Positions 8,443 through 17,649 of a DNA stretch of 64,000 nucleotides are shown here, piece after piece. Source of the stretch: an uncultured Clostridia bacterium (GTDB lineage: Bacteria; Bacillota; Clostridia; UBA1381); the NCBI GenBank assembly GCA_934486495.1, contig CAKSPW010000003.1, positions 3,121-67,120 on the forward strand, in the 5' to 3' direction. Under the pieces are notes generated by a model, which had not been told where the DNA came from, searched no databases, and was given only the letters and a program-made list of their open reading frames with translations. A program made the translations under genes and the position numbers. Position 1 is the first letter of the stretch. Each line of letters opens with the position of its first letter.

Positions 8443-9402
8443 ATGAAAACAGCGCTTTTGCGTACAGAGCGCAAAAAAGAGAAAAGTATGAAAGGCTGCC
8501 TAAAAGAGCAGGCTGTACTTCAGTCAATGGTAATTCCGGGACTTATATTTTTGGTGATATTTGCTTACATACCGTTGTTCGGAATGGTTATCGCATTTCA
8601 GGATTTCGATTTGTTTGCGGGTGTGGCGCACAGCCCATGGGTCGGATTGAAGCATTTTATTGCGTTTTTCACCGGTGACAGTTTTTGGACGTTAATGAAA
8701 AATACTCTTGGTATCAGCTTTCTGAAATTGATTTTCGGATTTCCGGCACCGATTATTCTCGCACTTTTGTTTAACGAAATACGAATGGAAAGGACGAGGA
8801 GAGTATTCCAGACGGTAACGTACCTGCCGCACTTTATTTCATGGGTTGTGGTTGCGGGAATGCTCAACAGTTTGCTTGCCGTGGACGACGGAGTAATCAA
8901 CAGCATACTGATGAAATTAAACGTAATAAAAGACCCTATCAACTTTTTATCGGAGCCGAAATATTTTTGGACTATTCTCGTTTCGGCAAACATTTGGAAA
9001 ACGGTAGGCTTCAACGCAATAATTTTCATTGCCGCCATTGCCGGAATTAACCCCGAGCTTTACGAGGCTGCATCTATGGACGGAGCGAGCCGGCTTCAGC
9101 AAATGTTTATCGTAACACTGCCGTGTATTATACCGCAGATTATGATTATGCTTATTATGAACATTGCTCAAATTCTCAATGCGGGCTTTGAAGATATTCT
9201 TCTGTTGACAAACAACGGCGACAACTCAATATTGCTTGAGGTAGGCGATGTTATTGACACATATGTATACAGATACGGTGTTAAGCTACAGAGATATTCT
9301 TACGGTACGGCGGTAGGATTGTTTAAATCGGTAGTAAGCGTTTCAATGCTGTTCGTTGCTAACAATATATCAAAACGGCTGACCGAAAGCAGCTTGTGGT
9401 AA
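8443..9402 (+). CDS. Carbohydrate ABC importer permease, LplB-like
   Basis: A 319-residue inner-membrane permease with six likely helices and the EAA loop YEAASMDGASRLQQMF that docks the ATPase. It resembles LplB/YtcP/UgpA permeases for complex oligosaccharides. ATG at 8443 is chosen for its GAGGAGGAAGG site; an ATG at 8413 lies before that site. It is followed 14 bp later by its partner permease. No ATPase gene is present here, as is usual for this class, which shares an MsmX-type ATPase encoded elsewhere. Confidence 0.9.
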   Translation: MKTALLRTERKKEKSMKGCLKEQAVLQSMVIPGLIFLVIFAYIPLFGMVIAFQDFDLFAGVAHSPWVGLKHFIAFFTGDSFWTLMKNTLGISFLKLIFGFPAPIILALLFNEIRMERTRRVFQTVTYLPHFISWVVVAGMLNSLLAVDDGVINSILMKLNVIKDPINFLSEPKYFWTILVSANIWKTVGFNAIIFIAAIAGINPELYEAASMDGASRLQQMFIVTLPCIIPQIMIMLIMNIAQILNAGFEDILLLTNNGDNSILLEVGDVIDTYVYRYGVKLQRYSYGTAVGLFKSVVSVSMLFVANNISKRLTESSLW

Positions 9403-9416
9403 GGAGGAGAAGATAG

Positions 9417-10310
9417 ATGAAACGTTTAGCAACATCAGATAAGATATTAATTTTTACGGCATTTTTGCTTATGGGCATTCTTTGTCTGACAATTTTGCAT
9501 CCTTTTTGGAATCTCATAGTAATCTCTTTCAACACAAGTGCGGATACGGCGCGCGGCGGTTTGACTTTCTTCCCGCGAGTATTTACGCTGGAGAACTATG
9601 CAAAGGTGTTTGCGGATAAGCGACTTGTCAGAGCGTTCGGAGTGACGGTGTCAAGAACAATTATAACTACTGTGACAAGCACACTGTTTACCGCAATTTT
9701 TGCTTACGGACTTTCACGCAGGGAGCTGAAGTTTCGAGGAATTTACGCAAAGTTTTGTACTATAACAATGTATTTGTCGGCAGGTCTTATACCTACTTAT
9801 ATATTAATTCAAAAGCTGCATTTGATAAACTCATTTTGGGTTTATGTAATACCAAATCTCTTTTCGGTTTGGAACATGATTATCTTCAGATCGTTTTTCG
9901 ATAATTTGCCGGACGGACTGATTGAGGCGGCTAAGATAGACGGAGCGGGAGAGTATAAGCTGTTTTTCAGGATTGTTTTGCCGGTATCTAAACCGGTTGT
10001 GGCTACGCTTGCGCTGTTTACGGCTGTTAATCAGTGGAATGCATGGTTCGACGGAGCTATTTACGTTAACGACCCCAATTTGATGCCTTTGCCGACATTG
10101 TTGCGACAGATTATCAACACAAATGCGGCAAGTCAGCTTTTGGCGCAGATGTCAGGTACGGCGGCGGAGATGATGCAGGATAAGATGATATCAACTCGTT
10201 CTTTGTCAGCCGCAACCATGATGGTTTCGGTAATCCCGATTATAGTGGTTTATCCGTTCCTTCAAAAATACTTTGCAAGCGGAGTTATGCTTGGTTCTGT
10301 TAAGGGTTAA
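9417..10310 (+). CDS. Carbohydrate ABC importer permease, LplC/AraQ-like
   Basis: A 297-residue, six-helix permease with the docking motif IEAAKIDGAGEYKLFFRIVL. It belongs to the LplC/YtcP branch, the usual heterodimeric partner of LplB-type proteins. A strong AAGGAGGAG site precedes ATG. It forms an operon with the upstream permease and, after a structured gap, the binding protein. Confidence 0.9.
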   Translation: MKRLATSDKILIFTAFLLMGILCLTILHPFWNLIVISFNTSADTARGGLTFFPRVFTLENYAKVFADKRLVRAFGVTVSRTIITTVTSTLFTAIFAYGLSRRELKFRGIYAKFCTITMYLSAGLIPTYILIQKLHLINSFWVYVIPNLFSVWNMIIFRSFFDNLPDGLIEAAKIDGAGEYKLFFRIVLPVSKPVVATLALFTAVNQWNAWFDGAIYVNDPNLMPLPTLLRQIINTNAASQLLAQMSGTAAEMMQDKMISTRSLSAATMMVSVIPIIVVYPFLQKYFASGVMLGSVKG

Positions 10311-10568
10311 CGGCAGGAAAAGAAGAGCGCTGTTTTTGTAAATGGTGCGAAGATGGTTGCAGGTTTATAAAACCGCAAAAGGAAGTTAAAAAATTCGGCA
10401 ATGAAATATATTTATCTTTGCCGTATTTATAGAGTTAATGAAGGCTTTGGCAAATGTAATGCTTATCTCGAAATGCTGCTTTTTCGGATTTGGAGAAGCA
10501 GCTATCGGTGTTAAATGTTATATACCGCATAAAAAGCTTTTAATAATTATGACATAGGAGGCGTAAAC
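10311..10568. other. Structured gap before the binding-protein gene
   Basis: 258 bp with no gene. It holds two possible hairpins: CGGCA/TGCCG near 10393-10425 and GCTGCTTTTTC/GAGAAGCAGC near 10474-10503. They could stabilise or partly terminate the permease message and set the binding protein's higher expression; neither has a clear U-tract. Confidence 0.45.
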
Positions 10569-12191
10569 ATGAAAAAACAAGTTTGGAAAAATGGTGTTGC
10601 GATTTTGCTTGCCGGTTCGTTTGCCGTTATTGCGGCGAGCTGCGGAAAGCCGGCACAGAACAACGCATCAACACCCGTAGGGGATTTTAAGTTCGGCGAG
10701 GATGAGCTTTCATTTACCTGGCACGACAATTCCGATACGGCGGCGGCTACCATATGGGCGGATACAAGTATCCCCGAGAAATGGATTAAGGAAAACAAAA
10801 AGGTGAACATCAAGTATACGGATCCGGGAGGTGCGGCTGCGGAGAAGCTGGCAACAATGATTGTATCCGATTCATTCCCCGATGTTATAACAATGCTTCG
10901 CGGGCAGGATACCGCAAAGCTTATTTCATCGGGAAAGATTGTTCCGATTAATGATTTCATGGAAAAATACACCGTGATGAAGAACGATTTGATGGATTCC
11001 GGAGTATTTAAAATGTTTGCACAGCCGGACGGAAAGATTTATGAAATTCCGAACTGGGCAAATGCGGCAGGCAAGCCGAACGGTAATAACGGTTGGGTTG
11101 TAAATACAAAATTCTACAACGAGCTTGGACGACCGGAAATTAAAACTTTGGACGATTTCTATAACTACCTTAAGGCTGTCAAGGAAAAATACCCGGATGT
11201 AATCCCGTACGAAACTACGGACGTATTCCAGGGAGAAAGATATGTTTTGGCGGCAATGGCAGAGAATATGCCTCCCGATATGCTGAACTATTTTGCTTAT
11301 ACTGACAACGACAGCATGAAGTCTATCTTTAAGCATCCGGCATATCGTGAAACAATGTTGTTCTTAAACAAGCTGTTCAGGGAAAAGCTCATGACTCAGG
11401 ACGCTTTTTCACAGACAGCCGATCAGGTTAAGGAGAAATTCGCAAATTGTAAGGTTGCACTTACAACGTCGGCTATCGGCGCTTGCGAAAATACAAGAGA
11501 AGACCTCAAGAAGCTCGGTGCGGATTGGGAAACAATCACTCCGCCGATGAAACAGGGACTTGACCGCTCAAAAACATATTCGCAGGGCTATGACAGAATG
11601 GGATGGACAGAGATTCTGATTACAAAGGACGCTAAAAATCCTGAGGGAATATACGCATATCTTGATTGGCTGTATTCTCCGGAAGGACAACGTTTGTTCA
11701 GCTACGGTCCGCAGGGAATGTACTATGATGAGGTTACGCCTGAGGGATATCCTGTTTTAAAGGAAAACTATTTTGAAGCACCGAACCCGGGCAAAGAACT
11801 GACCGGAAACGGTTCGGGCGCAGGACTTGGTAATACATCGTATGTTGACGGAGCAGGTATTTTCGTCAACGAACAGGCTCCGGAGAACAAAAAATCATGG
11901 GGCAAGAAACAGCAGTTGACAAACATATGGCCCTATGCTAAGGATATCAGCGAATTTTCAGGCATTATTCCGGATCAGTCAACAGATGAGGGAATTATTT
12001 ATCAGACGGTAACCGACCTTCATAAGCGTGCACGTGCAAAGATGTTGTTTGCTGCCGATGAACAGGAGGTTAATATGCTTCTTGATAAACTCATTGAGGA
12101 TACCGATAAGGCGGGAATGGATAAGCTTCTTGCCTCGGAAGAGAAAACCTGGAAAGAAAACAGAAATAAGTTAGGGAATAATAAAAAGTAA
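10569..12191 (+). CDS. Extracellular sugar-binding lipoprotein, family 1
   Basis: A 540-residue exported lipoprotein. The signal peptide ends in a lipobox with Cys at about residue 25 (VIAASCG). The mature part has the solute-binding fold of LplA-type proteins, including MLRGQDTAKLISSGKIVPI and the TWHDNSD start. About 500 residues is normal for binding proteins that deliver complex oligosaccharides to LplB/LplC permeases. It is the substrate-recognition part of the importer encoded just upstream. An AGGAGG site lies 7 bp before ATG. Confidence 0.9.
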   Translation: MKKQVWKNGVAILLAGSFAVIAASCGKPAQNNASTPVGDFKFGEDELSFTWHDNSDTAAATIWADTSIPEKWIKENKKVNIKYTDPGGAAAEKLATMIVSDSFPDVITMLRGQDTAKLISSGKIVPINDFMEKYTVMKNDLMDSGVFKMFAQPDGKIYEIPNWANAAGKPNGNNGWVVNTKFYNELGRPEIKTLDDFYNYLKAVKEKYPDVIPYETTDVFQGERYVLAAMAENMPPDMLNYFAYTDNDSMKSIFKHPAYRETMLFLNKLFREKLMTQDAFSQTADQVKEKFANCKVALTTSAIGACENTREDLKKLGADWETITPPMKQGLDRSKTYSQGYDRMGWTEILITKDAKNPEGIYAYLDWLYSPEGQRLFSYGPQGMYYDEVTPEGYPVLKENYFEAPNPGKELTGNGSGAGLGNTSYVDGAGIFVNEQAPENKKSWGKKQQLTNIWPYAKDISEFSGIIPDQSTDEGIIYQTVTDLHKRARAKMLFAADEQEVNMLLDKLIEDTDKAGMDKLLASEEKTWKENRNKLGNNKK

Positions 12192-12425
12192 AAAAACAGT
12201 AGAAATATATTGAATTTCATGTTATAATAAAAGCGGATAAACACCGATTTACGCATTGTGTCATGTATGGCTGCGGTCAGGCTCGCACGCAAAATGGCAG
12301 AGTCTGACCGAAAGCGGTATATTGACAAAAACTTGTGGGGCGACTGTTCTCTATGTCAAGACATCGGTGAGTGAAATTGAAATTAGGAATACAAAAATCC
12401 TATGACGCTATGAGGAGGAAACAAC
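12192..12425 (+). promoter_or_regulatory. Leader before the YesM kinase: extended -10 promoter and strong hairpin
   Basis: An extended -10 (TGTTATAAT, 12220-12228) could start a separate kinase/regulator transcript. A long imperfect hairpin follows: CGGTCAG plus CTC pairs with GAG plus CTGACCG (about 12274-12314). It has no U-tract, so it is more likely a structured leader than a terminator. Confidence 0.5.
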
Positions 12426-14150
12426 ATGAAATGGAGGAAAACTCTAAATAACAGTTACAGTACAAAGCTGATTTTGTTTTTTACACTGCTGAATTTCTTT
12501 TGTATTTTGTTGTCAAGCACAAGTTTTTATTTTTTACTTCGTAATCAAGTGTATGACAACTATGCGGTATCTGTTGACGATACGGCGGCGCAGGTTTGTT
12601 CTAAGATAGACAGAAAGATGGACGAGATTAAGCGAATTGCGGATATGTTTATCTTTGATCAGTCATTCCATGCGGCTGTGGGAAAAGAATACAAAGGACT
12701 TGAACGGCAGGATTTCCTTAACGACTATCTTTTGCCTAAGGGTAAGACAGCATTAATCCTCAGCGATATGCATCTTGTCTTAAATTTATATTTAAATAAT
12801 ACAAGCATACCCGAATACTATTACAGACGTTCAAGTGACGATATTGCAATTCATCAAAAGAATTTCGGAGTAATGCATACCGACAGAATTTTAAACGAAC
12901 CGTATTACAAGGAGCTGTATTCAAATCCGAATTTTGTAGAGTGGAAGCAAACGGATGATGATGCAGAATTTAAAACGGTTTCCCTTTTGGCAAAGCTCAG
13001 TAATTTTTCTTCAAATAAGGACAACGGAATGCTTCGTATTACAGTCAGTCTGGATGAGCTTTTCGGTGACACTGTGCCTGAGAATTTTCAACAAGAGGTT
13101 TACTACTCCGTTATTGACCCCGCCGGAAAAGAAGTTTATACAAACCGGGACAGCCGGGAAAACAATGAATTTCGTTTTAATGCGGAACAGAAGCTTGCAA
13201 ACGGAGGATACACAATCAAACTTTCAATGCCTCACAGTAACATCAGCAAGGGCTTGTTAGCCGTTTCACGCAACGTCGGCTTAATTGCTTTGTTCTGCTT
13301 TATACTTGCTTTCTTAATAGCGCTTGGCTTCAGAAAAATTCTTTACCATAATATCGACAGCATCGTCGACGGGATAAGAGAGTTTCAATGCGGCAACTAC
13401 GAGGCGCGCATCAGCGATATGGGTTCGGATGAATTCGCCGCTATTGCCGACGCCTTTAACGCTATGGCGCAAAGCATGGAACATCTTGTAAATGACGTGT
13501 ACGAGGTAATGATTCAAAAACAGGATGCGGAGCTTCAAATGCTTCAAGCAAAAATCAACCCCCATTTTATGTATAACATATTTAACATCATTTCCCAACT
13601 CGCAAGTGCGGGTAAGGATGAGGATATTATAAAAATTGCACGTAAGACCTCCGGTTTTTACCGCCGTGCACTGTCCAAGCGTACCGATGGCAACAGCCTT
13701 GAGGACGAAATCGCTATTTTGGACGATTATTTTGATATAATCGATATACAGCGCCCCGGTGCGGTACAAAAGCGATATGAGATAGAGCCGGGTACGGAGG
13801 TATGCCTGATGCCGAACTTCATTCTTCAGCCAATCGTGGAAAATGCGGTTAAGCATGCTATGGTGGACGGAAAAATCGAAATTACGATTCGTGCCCGCCG
13901 TGAGGGAGCGGATATGCGAATTACCGTTTCAGATAACGGAATAGGTATGACGCCCGAACAGGCAGATGAGATTTTTCAATTCCGACCGGGCAGCGGTTAC
14001 GGATTGTATAACATCAGTGAGAGAATCAGACTCAGGTATTCTGATACAAGGTATGATATTACCTGCGAGAGCCGGTATGGACACGGAACGGACATAATAC
14101 TTGTTCTTCCCTTTAAGACGCAATCGGACGAGGAGGATGAAAATGTATAA
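12426..14150 (+). CDS. Sensor histidine kinase, YesM family
   Basis: A 574-residue membrane kinase. A helix at about 16-37, a ~240-residue extracellular sensor domain, a second helix near 285-303, a HAMP linker and a His_kinase domain follow in order. The phospho-acceptor is H380 in the motif INPHFMYNIFNIIS; the ATPase part has IVENAVKHAM and DNGIGM. YesM-type kinases sense extracellular glycans or sugar-binding proteins and act through an AraC-type regulator, which is encoded next with an 8-bp overlap. Location after the sugar importer points to control of this locus. Confidence 0.92.
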   Translation: MKWRKTLNNSYSTKLILFFTLLNFFCILLSSTSFYFLLRNQVYDNYAVSVDDTAAQVCSKIDRKMDEIKRIADMFIFDQSFHAAVGKEYKGLERQDFLNDYLLPKGKTALILSDMHLVLNLYLNNTSIPEYYYRRSSDDIAIHQKNFGVMHTDRILNEPYYKELYSNPNFVEWKQTDDDAEFKTVSLLAKLSNFSSNKDNGMLRITVSLDELFGDTVPENFQQEVYYSVIDPAGKEVYTNRDSRENNEFRFNAEQKLANGGYTIKLSMPHSNISKGLLAVSRNVGLIALFCFILAFLIALGFRKILYHNIDSIVDGIREFQCGNYEARISDMGSDEFAAIADAFNAMAQSMEHLVNDVYEVMIQKQDAELQMLQAKINPHFMYNIFNIISQLASAGKDEDIIKIARKTSGFYRRALSKRTDGNSLEDEIAILDDYFDIIDIQRPGAVQKRYEIEPGTEVCLMPNFILQPIVENAVKHAMVDGKIEITIRARREGADMRITVSDNGIGMTPEQADEIFQFRPGSGYGLYNISERIRLRYSDTRYDITCESRYGHGTDIILVLPFKTQSDEEDENV

Positions 14151-14901
14151 TATGCTGATTTGCGATGATGAACCGTATGTTTTGGATTTGTTGAAAGAAA
14201 ACATTGACTGGGAGCAGTACGGTGTTCGGGTAGGCGGTACTGCTATAAACGGTCAGCTTGGTTTGAATGCCTTTCAGATGGAACATTTTGATATTGTACT
14301 TGCAGATATAAAGATGCCACTGATGTCCGGTGTGGAGATGGCGAAACAGATGCGAAAAATCGACGACCGTGTGCAGATTATTTTTCTGACAAGCCTCAGT
14401 GAGTTTGAATATGCGCAGAGTGCTGTAAATATCGGTGCCTGCGGTTATATCCTTAAGCCTTTCAGAAACAAGGAATTAATATCCGCCGTGCAAACAGCGG
14501 TTGCGCGGTTAAGCGGCGGCAGAGAACAGCTCGGAGCAGAAGATGAGTCTTCGGAGCAGGAAGAAAATGCAGATTTCATTGTAGAAAATGTCAACGAGTA
14601 CATTGCGGAGAATATCGGAAAAAAGCTTTCGGTAAAATCAATTGCGGATCATTTCGGATATTCGCCGAATTACCTGGGGCATTTGTATCATAAGCACGCA
14701 GGGTGCTATATCGGAGACCAGATAATTAAGATAAAAATGGAAAGAGCAGTTGAAATGCTTAAAATTTCTCAAAACCAAATCGGATTCATTGCGGAGCGAT
14801 TGGGATATGGGGATTATGCTTATTTTATCAAGCAGTTTAAGGAGTATTACGGAGAGACGCCGAAAGCGTTTCGTGACAACAGTACTCGCAGGAAGAAATA
14901 G
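14143..14901 (+). CDS. Response regulator with AraC DNA-binding domain, YesN family
   Basis: A 252-residue regulator: receiver at 1-120 (D8/D9, phospho-acceptor D55 in LADIKMPLMSG, K in YILKPF) and a C-terminal AraC double helix-turn-helix at about 155-250 (SVKSIADHFGYSPNYLGHLY). ATG at 14143 follows GAGGAGG and overlaps the kinase end. At 252 residues it is shorter than many YesN proteins (~500), lacking the middle dimerisation stretch. Likely targets are the importer and surface genes. Confidence 0.92.
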   Translation: MYNMLICDDEPYVLDLLKENIDWEQYGVRVGGTAINGQLGLNAFQMEHFDIVLADIKMPLMSGVEMAKQMRKIDDRVQIIFLTSLSEFEYAQSAVNIGACGYILKPFRNKELISAVQTAVARLSGGREQLGAEDESSEQEENADFIVENVNEYIAENIGKKLSVKSIADHFGYSPNYLGHLYHKHAGCYIGDQIIKIKMERAVEMLKISQNQIGFIAERLGYGDYAYFIKQFKEYYGETPKAFRDNSTRRKK

Positions 14902-14954
14902 CAATACGGAAAATTGTAAAGTTATAAAACATGATAAATAAAGGAATGTGTAAT

Positions 14955-17636
14955 ATGAAAAAAATATGTAGTATTATATGCGCGGTTTCGCTTATGCTGA
15001 GCGCGATTATTGTCCCTGTAAGCGCAGCGCAAAGCAAAGACGAGGTAAAGCAGCAGCAGAATGAGCTGTTGTATCAGCTTGGCATTGCAAACAGCGCCAT
15101 GCAGGGCCGTGCATCTTTGACGAGAATACAGGCGGTTGATATGGCTTTGGCCGCAGCCGGAGCAAATCTCCAGTCGGCAACGGGATTGTTTACGGATGTT
15201 GCACCGGGCAGTTCATATGCCGCAAGTGTGGAGACTGCATATCGAATGGGACTTGTCAATGGCTACCCTGACGGAACATTTCGTCCGGATGCAGGTGTTT
15301 CGTATGGCGAAATGGTAAAGATAATGCTTTCTGTTTGCGGCTATTCCGGCTATGCGCAGATGCGCGGTGGATATCCTGTGGGCTATTTGCAGACGGCACG
15401 TGAGGAGCGCCTTTTGAATAATGTAAGACTTGACAGCGCAGAACAGCTCTTAACGGTACAAGAGGGAATGACGCTTGTTTACAACGCTTTGCATATAGAC
15501 CTTATGGTACTCGATACCGTCGGCGCAAATGAAAGCGGCTACAAAATTCGCAAGGGATATAACCTTTTGGAGCGTGTGTTTAAAATTGAGGTCGTAAACG
15601 GCATTGTTACGGCTAATATGCTGACATCCTTGTATGACGCTTCGGGAACTGTTGCAAGCGGATTGGCGGTAGACGGAAGAATTATGAGCGCAGACAGCAA
15701 GTGGGGGCGTTATCTCGGTTACAGAGCCGATGTGTATGTTGACGATAGCGAAACGGTTTGCTGCGTAATACCTACAAAGCACAATCGCACAGTTTCTTAC
15801 TTGGGTGATGACACGGTGAAGGCAGATAATGTCAGCGTTGAAGCATATGTCGGAAATCCCGAAAGTGTGCAGCGATTTAAGCTGGCAGACGGTGCAAGCT
15901 ATTTTAAAAACGGCGTGTATGTGGCAAGCTTTGGAACTCAGATAGTAACGCCCGACGAATTATGTAAACCTAATGTGCGTTATGTTTTATTGGATAATAA
16001 TGATGACGGTGTTTATGACTGTATATTTGCGGAGGTTTATGAGTATTTTCAGGTTAAGTCGGTTGATTTGGGAAAACGCTGGATTTACAATAAAATTGAC
16101 GGCAAAACAATAGAGCTTGAAGATGGCGATACATTCGCTTACCTTGACGGCAGAGAGTTACCGCTTGACAAGCTCCAGTACAATTCGGTTGTAGGTGTTA
16201 GACTGCCGGACGGCGTAACTCTCGATGACAAAAGAGATTATGCTTTGGAATTTGTTGTTGTGGACGGTGTTGTCAGCGGAAATGCCACAGTCAACGGCAG
16301 CGGAGTTGTATACATCAGCGGAATGGAATATGAAATCAACCCGGCATACGGCTTAAATGAAGATAATATCGGAGGAAAGAGCGGTTCGTTCTATCTTGAC
16401 GCCTGCGGAAAGCTTTTGTTCCATGAGAGCTATGATGTGGGAGCGGAAAACCGATATGCGTACATATCAAAGTTGCTTGCAGACCCCGATGATGAGGACG
16501 TGTGCAGAGCTAAAATTCTCTTGCAGAATGAGGGATATTGCATAAAAGAAATATCCTCGGGTGCTGCTTTGGTTATGGACGGCGAGGCGGTAACATCTGG
16601 CGGAAAAGCCGTAAAAGGTCCGAGAGATATGTATGCCGCCAAGGATATGATTACAGATAAAATTATAAAAGTACAAATAAACGTTGAGGGTAAAATTTCC
16701 CGTATTGAGCTTGCGTCAATGATTCCGGCGGAAGAACGCGGCGAGGACAACGACTTTAATTATACACCGGCAAAGGAATACAAGACCCGCGGCATAATAC
16801 TCGATGATATTTACAGGCTTTCGAAATCGGCAACGGTATTTACTGTTCCCGAGGACGGAGTGGATGAGAAGATATTCCGAATTTCCACCCTTGAAGAAAT
16901 CAGCAAAGATGAGAACTTTACATGCGAGATTTATGAGATTGACAGAAGCTACACGGCACATCTTGCACTTGTTCGTCAGGCAGATGCATCGCAGGCAAAG
17001 GTTAGCAGTGAAGACTCGATATTTGTCGTAAAATCTGTCGGAACGGCTTTAAACAGCGAAGGATATGTTACCGTTTGCATTACCGGTATACAGAGCGGCG
17101 CCGAAAAGAAGATAATTTTCCGTGACGCAGATGCAAAAGCTCGTGATTGGCTTAACAATCCTACCGGAGTCAGACCTGTTCGCCGTGATATTCGTGCCGA
17201 TCAACTGAAATTCGGTGACATTATACAGTATACTATGACAGACGGTGAAGTTCAGGCTTTCCGTGCAATGTATCTGAATCCAGAGTATAACGAGCAGGGC
17301 GAATTAATTCGCGGTGACGGAGAATTTGCACATCAGGGCAGTGATGATTATGAAGAAATCTTCGAGTGGGCAGGCTTGCAGTGGCCGTTCGTTGTTAAGT
17401 CAATGCTGTTTGTCAACGGAAAAGTTACGCTTAAAGACAGCGAATTCTTTAGCATGGACATCAAGGGTTATAAAAAGAATGTATTTGAATCCGGAGTCGG
17501 CAATGTGTATTACGTAGCCGGCGATAATAAGAATGTTAGAGCAATATCGTTTAATGACCCTGATTTTACGGCCGGAAAACGTGTATTTGTAACATTTGTT
17601 TGGGGAAAAGAACGTGATGTAGTTGTTTATGAGTAA
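14955..17636 (+). CDS. Exported SLH-domain surface protein, function unknown
   Basis: An 893-residue exported protein. A signal peptide (about 1-28, ending VPVSAA) is followed by two or three N-terminal SLH motifs, one clear (GLFTDVAPGSSYAASVETAY, NGYPDGTFRPDAG). SLH domains anchor proteins to secondary cell-wall polymers. The remaining ~650 residues are beta-rich, with no catalytic motif that I recognise. ATG at 14955 is preferred (AAAGG 10 bp upstream) over one at 14931. It is followed 13 bp later by the next surface gene. Confidence 0.75.
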   Translation: MKKICSIICAVSLMLSAIIVPVSAAQSKDEVKQQQNELLYQLGIANSAMQGRASLTRIQAVDMALAAAGANLQSATGLFTDVAPGSSYAASVETAYRMGLVNGYPDGTFRPDAGVSYGEMVKIMLSVCGYSGYAQMRGGYPVGYLQTAREERLLNNVRLDSAEQLLTVQEGMTLVYNALHIDLMVLDTVGANESGYKIRKGYNLLERVFKIEVVNGIVTANMLTSLYDASGTVASGLAVDGRIMSADSKWGRYLGYRADVYVDDSETVCCVIPTKHNRTVSYLGDDTVKADNVSVEAYVGNPESVQRFKLADGASYFKNGVYVASFGTQIVTPDELCKPNVRYVLLDNNDDGVYDCIFAEVYEYFQVKSVDLGKRWIYNKIDGKTIELEDGDTFAYLDGRELPLDKLQYNSVVGVRLPDGVTLDDKRDYALEFVVVDGVVSGNATVNGSGVVYISGMEYEINPAYGLNEDNIGGKSGSFYLDACGKLLFHESYDVGAENRYAYISKLLADPDDEDVCRAKILLQNEGYCIKEISSGAALVMDGEAVTSGGKAVKGPRDMYAAKDMITDKIIKVQINVEGKISRIELASMIPAEERGEDNDFNYTPAKEYKTRGIILDDIYRLSKSATVFTVPEDGVDEKIFRISTLEEISKDENFTCEIYEIDRSYTAHLALVRQADASQAKVSSEDSIFVVKSVGTALNSEGYVTVCITGIQSGAEKKIIFRDADAKARDWLNNPTGVRPVRRDIRADQLKFGDIIQYTMTDGEVQAFRAMYLNPEYNEQGELIRGDGEFAHQGSDDYEEIFEWAGLQWPFVVKSMLFVNGKVTLKDSEFFSMDIKGYKKNVFESGVGNVYYVAGDNKNVRAISFNDPDFTAGKRVFVTFVWGKERDVVVYE

Positions 17637-17649
17637 GGAGGATTACAAG

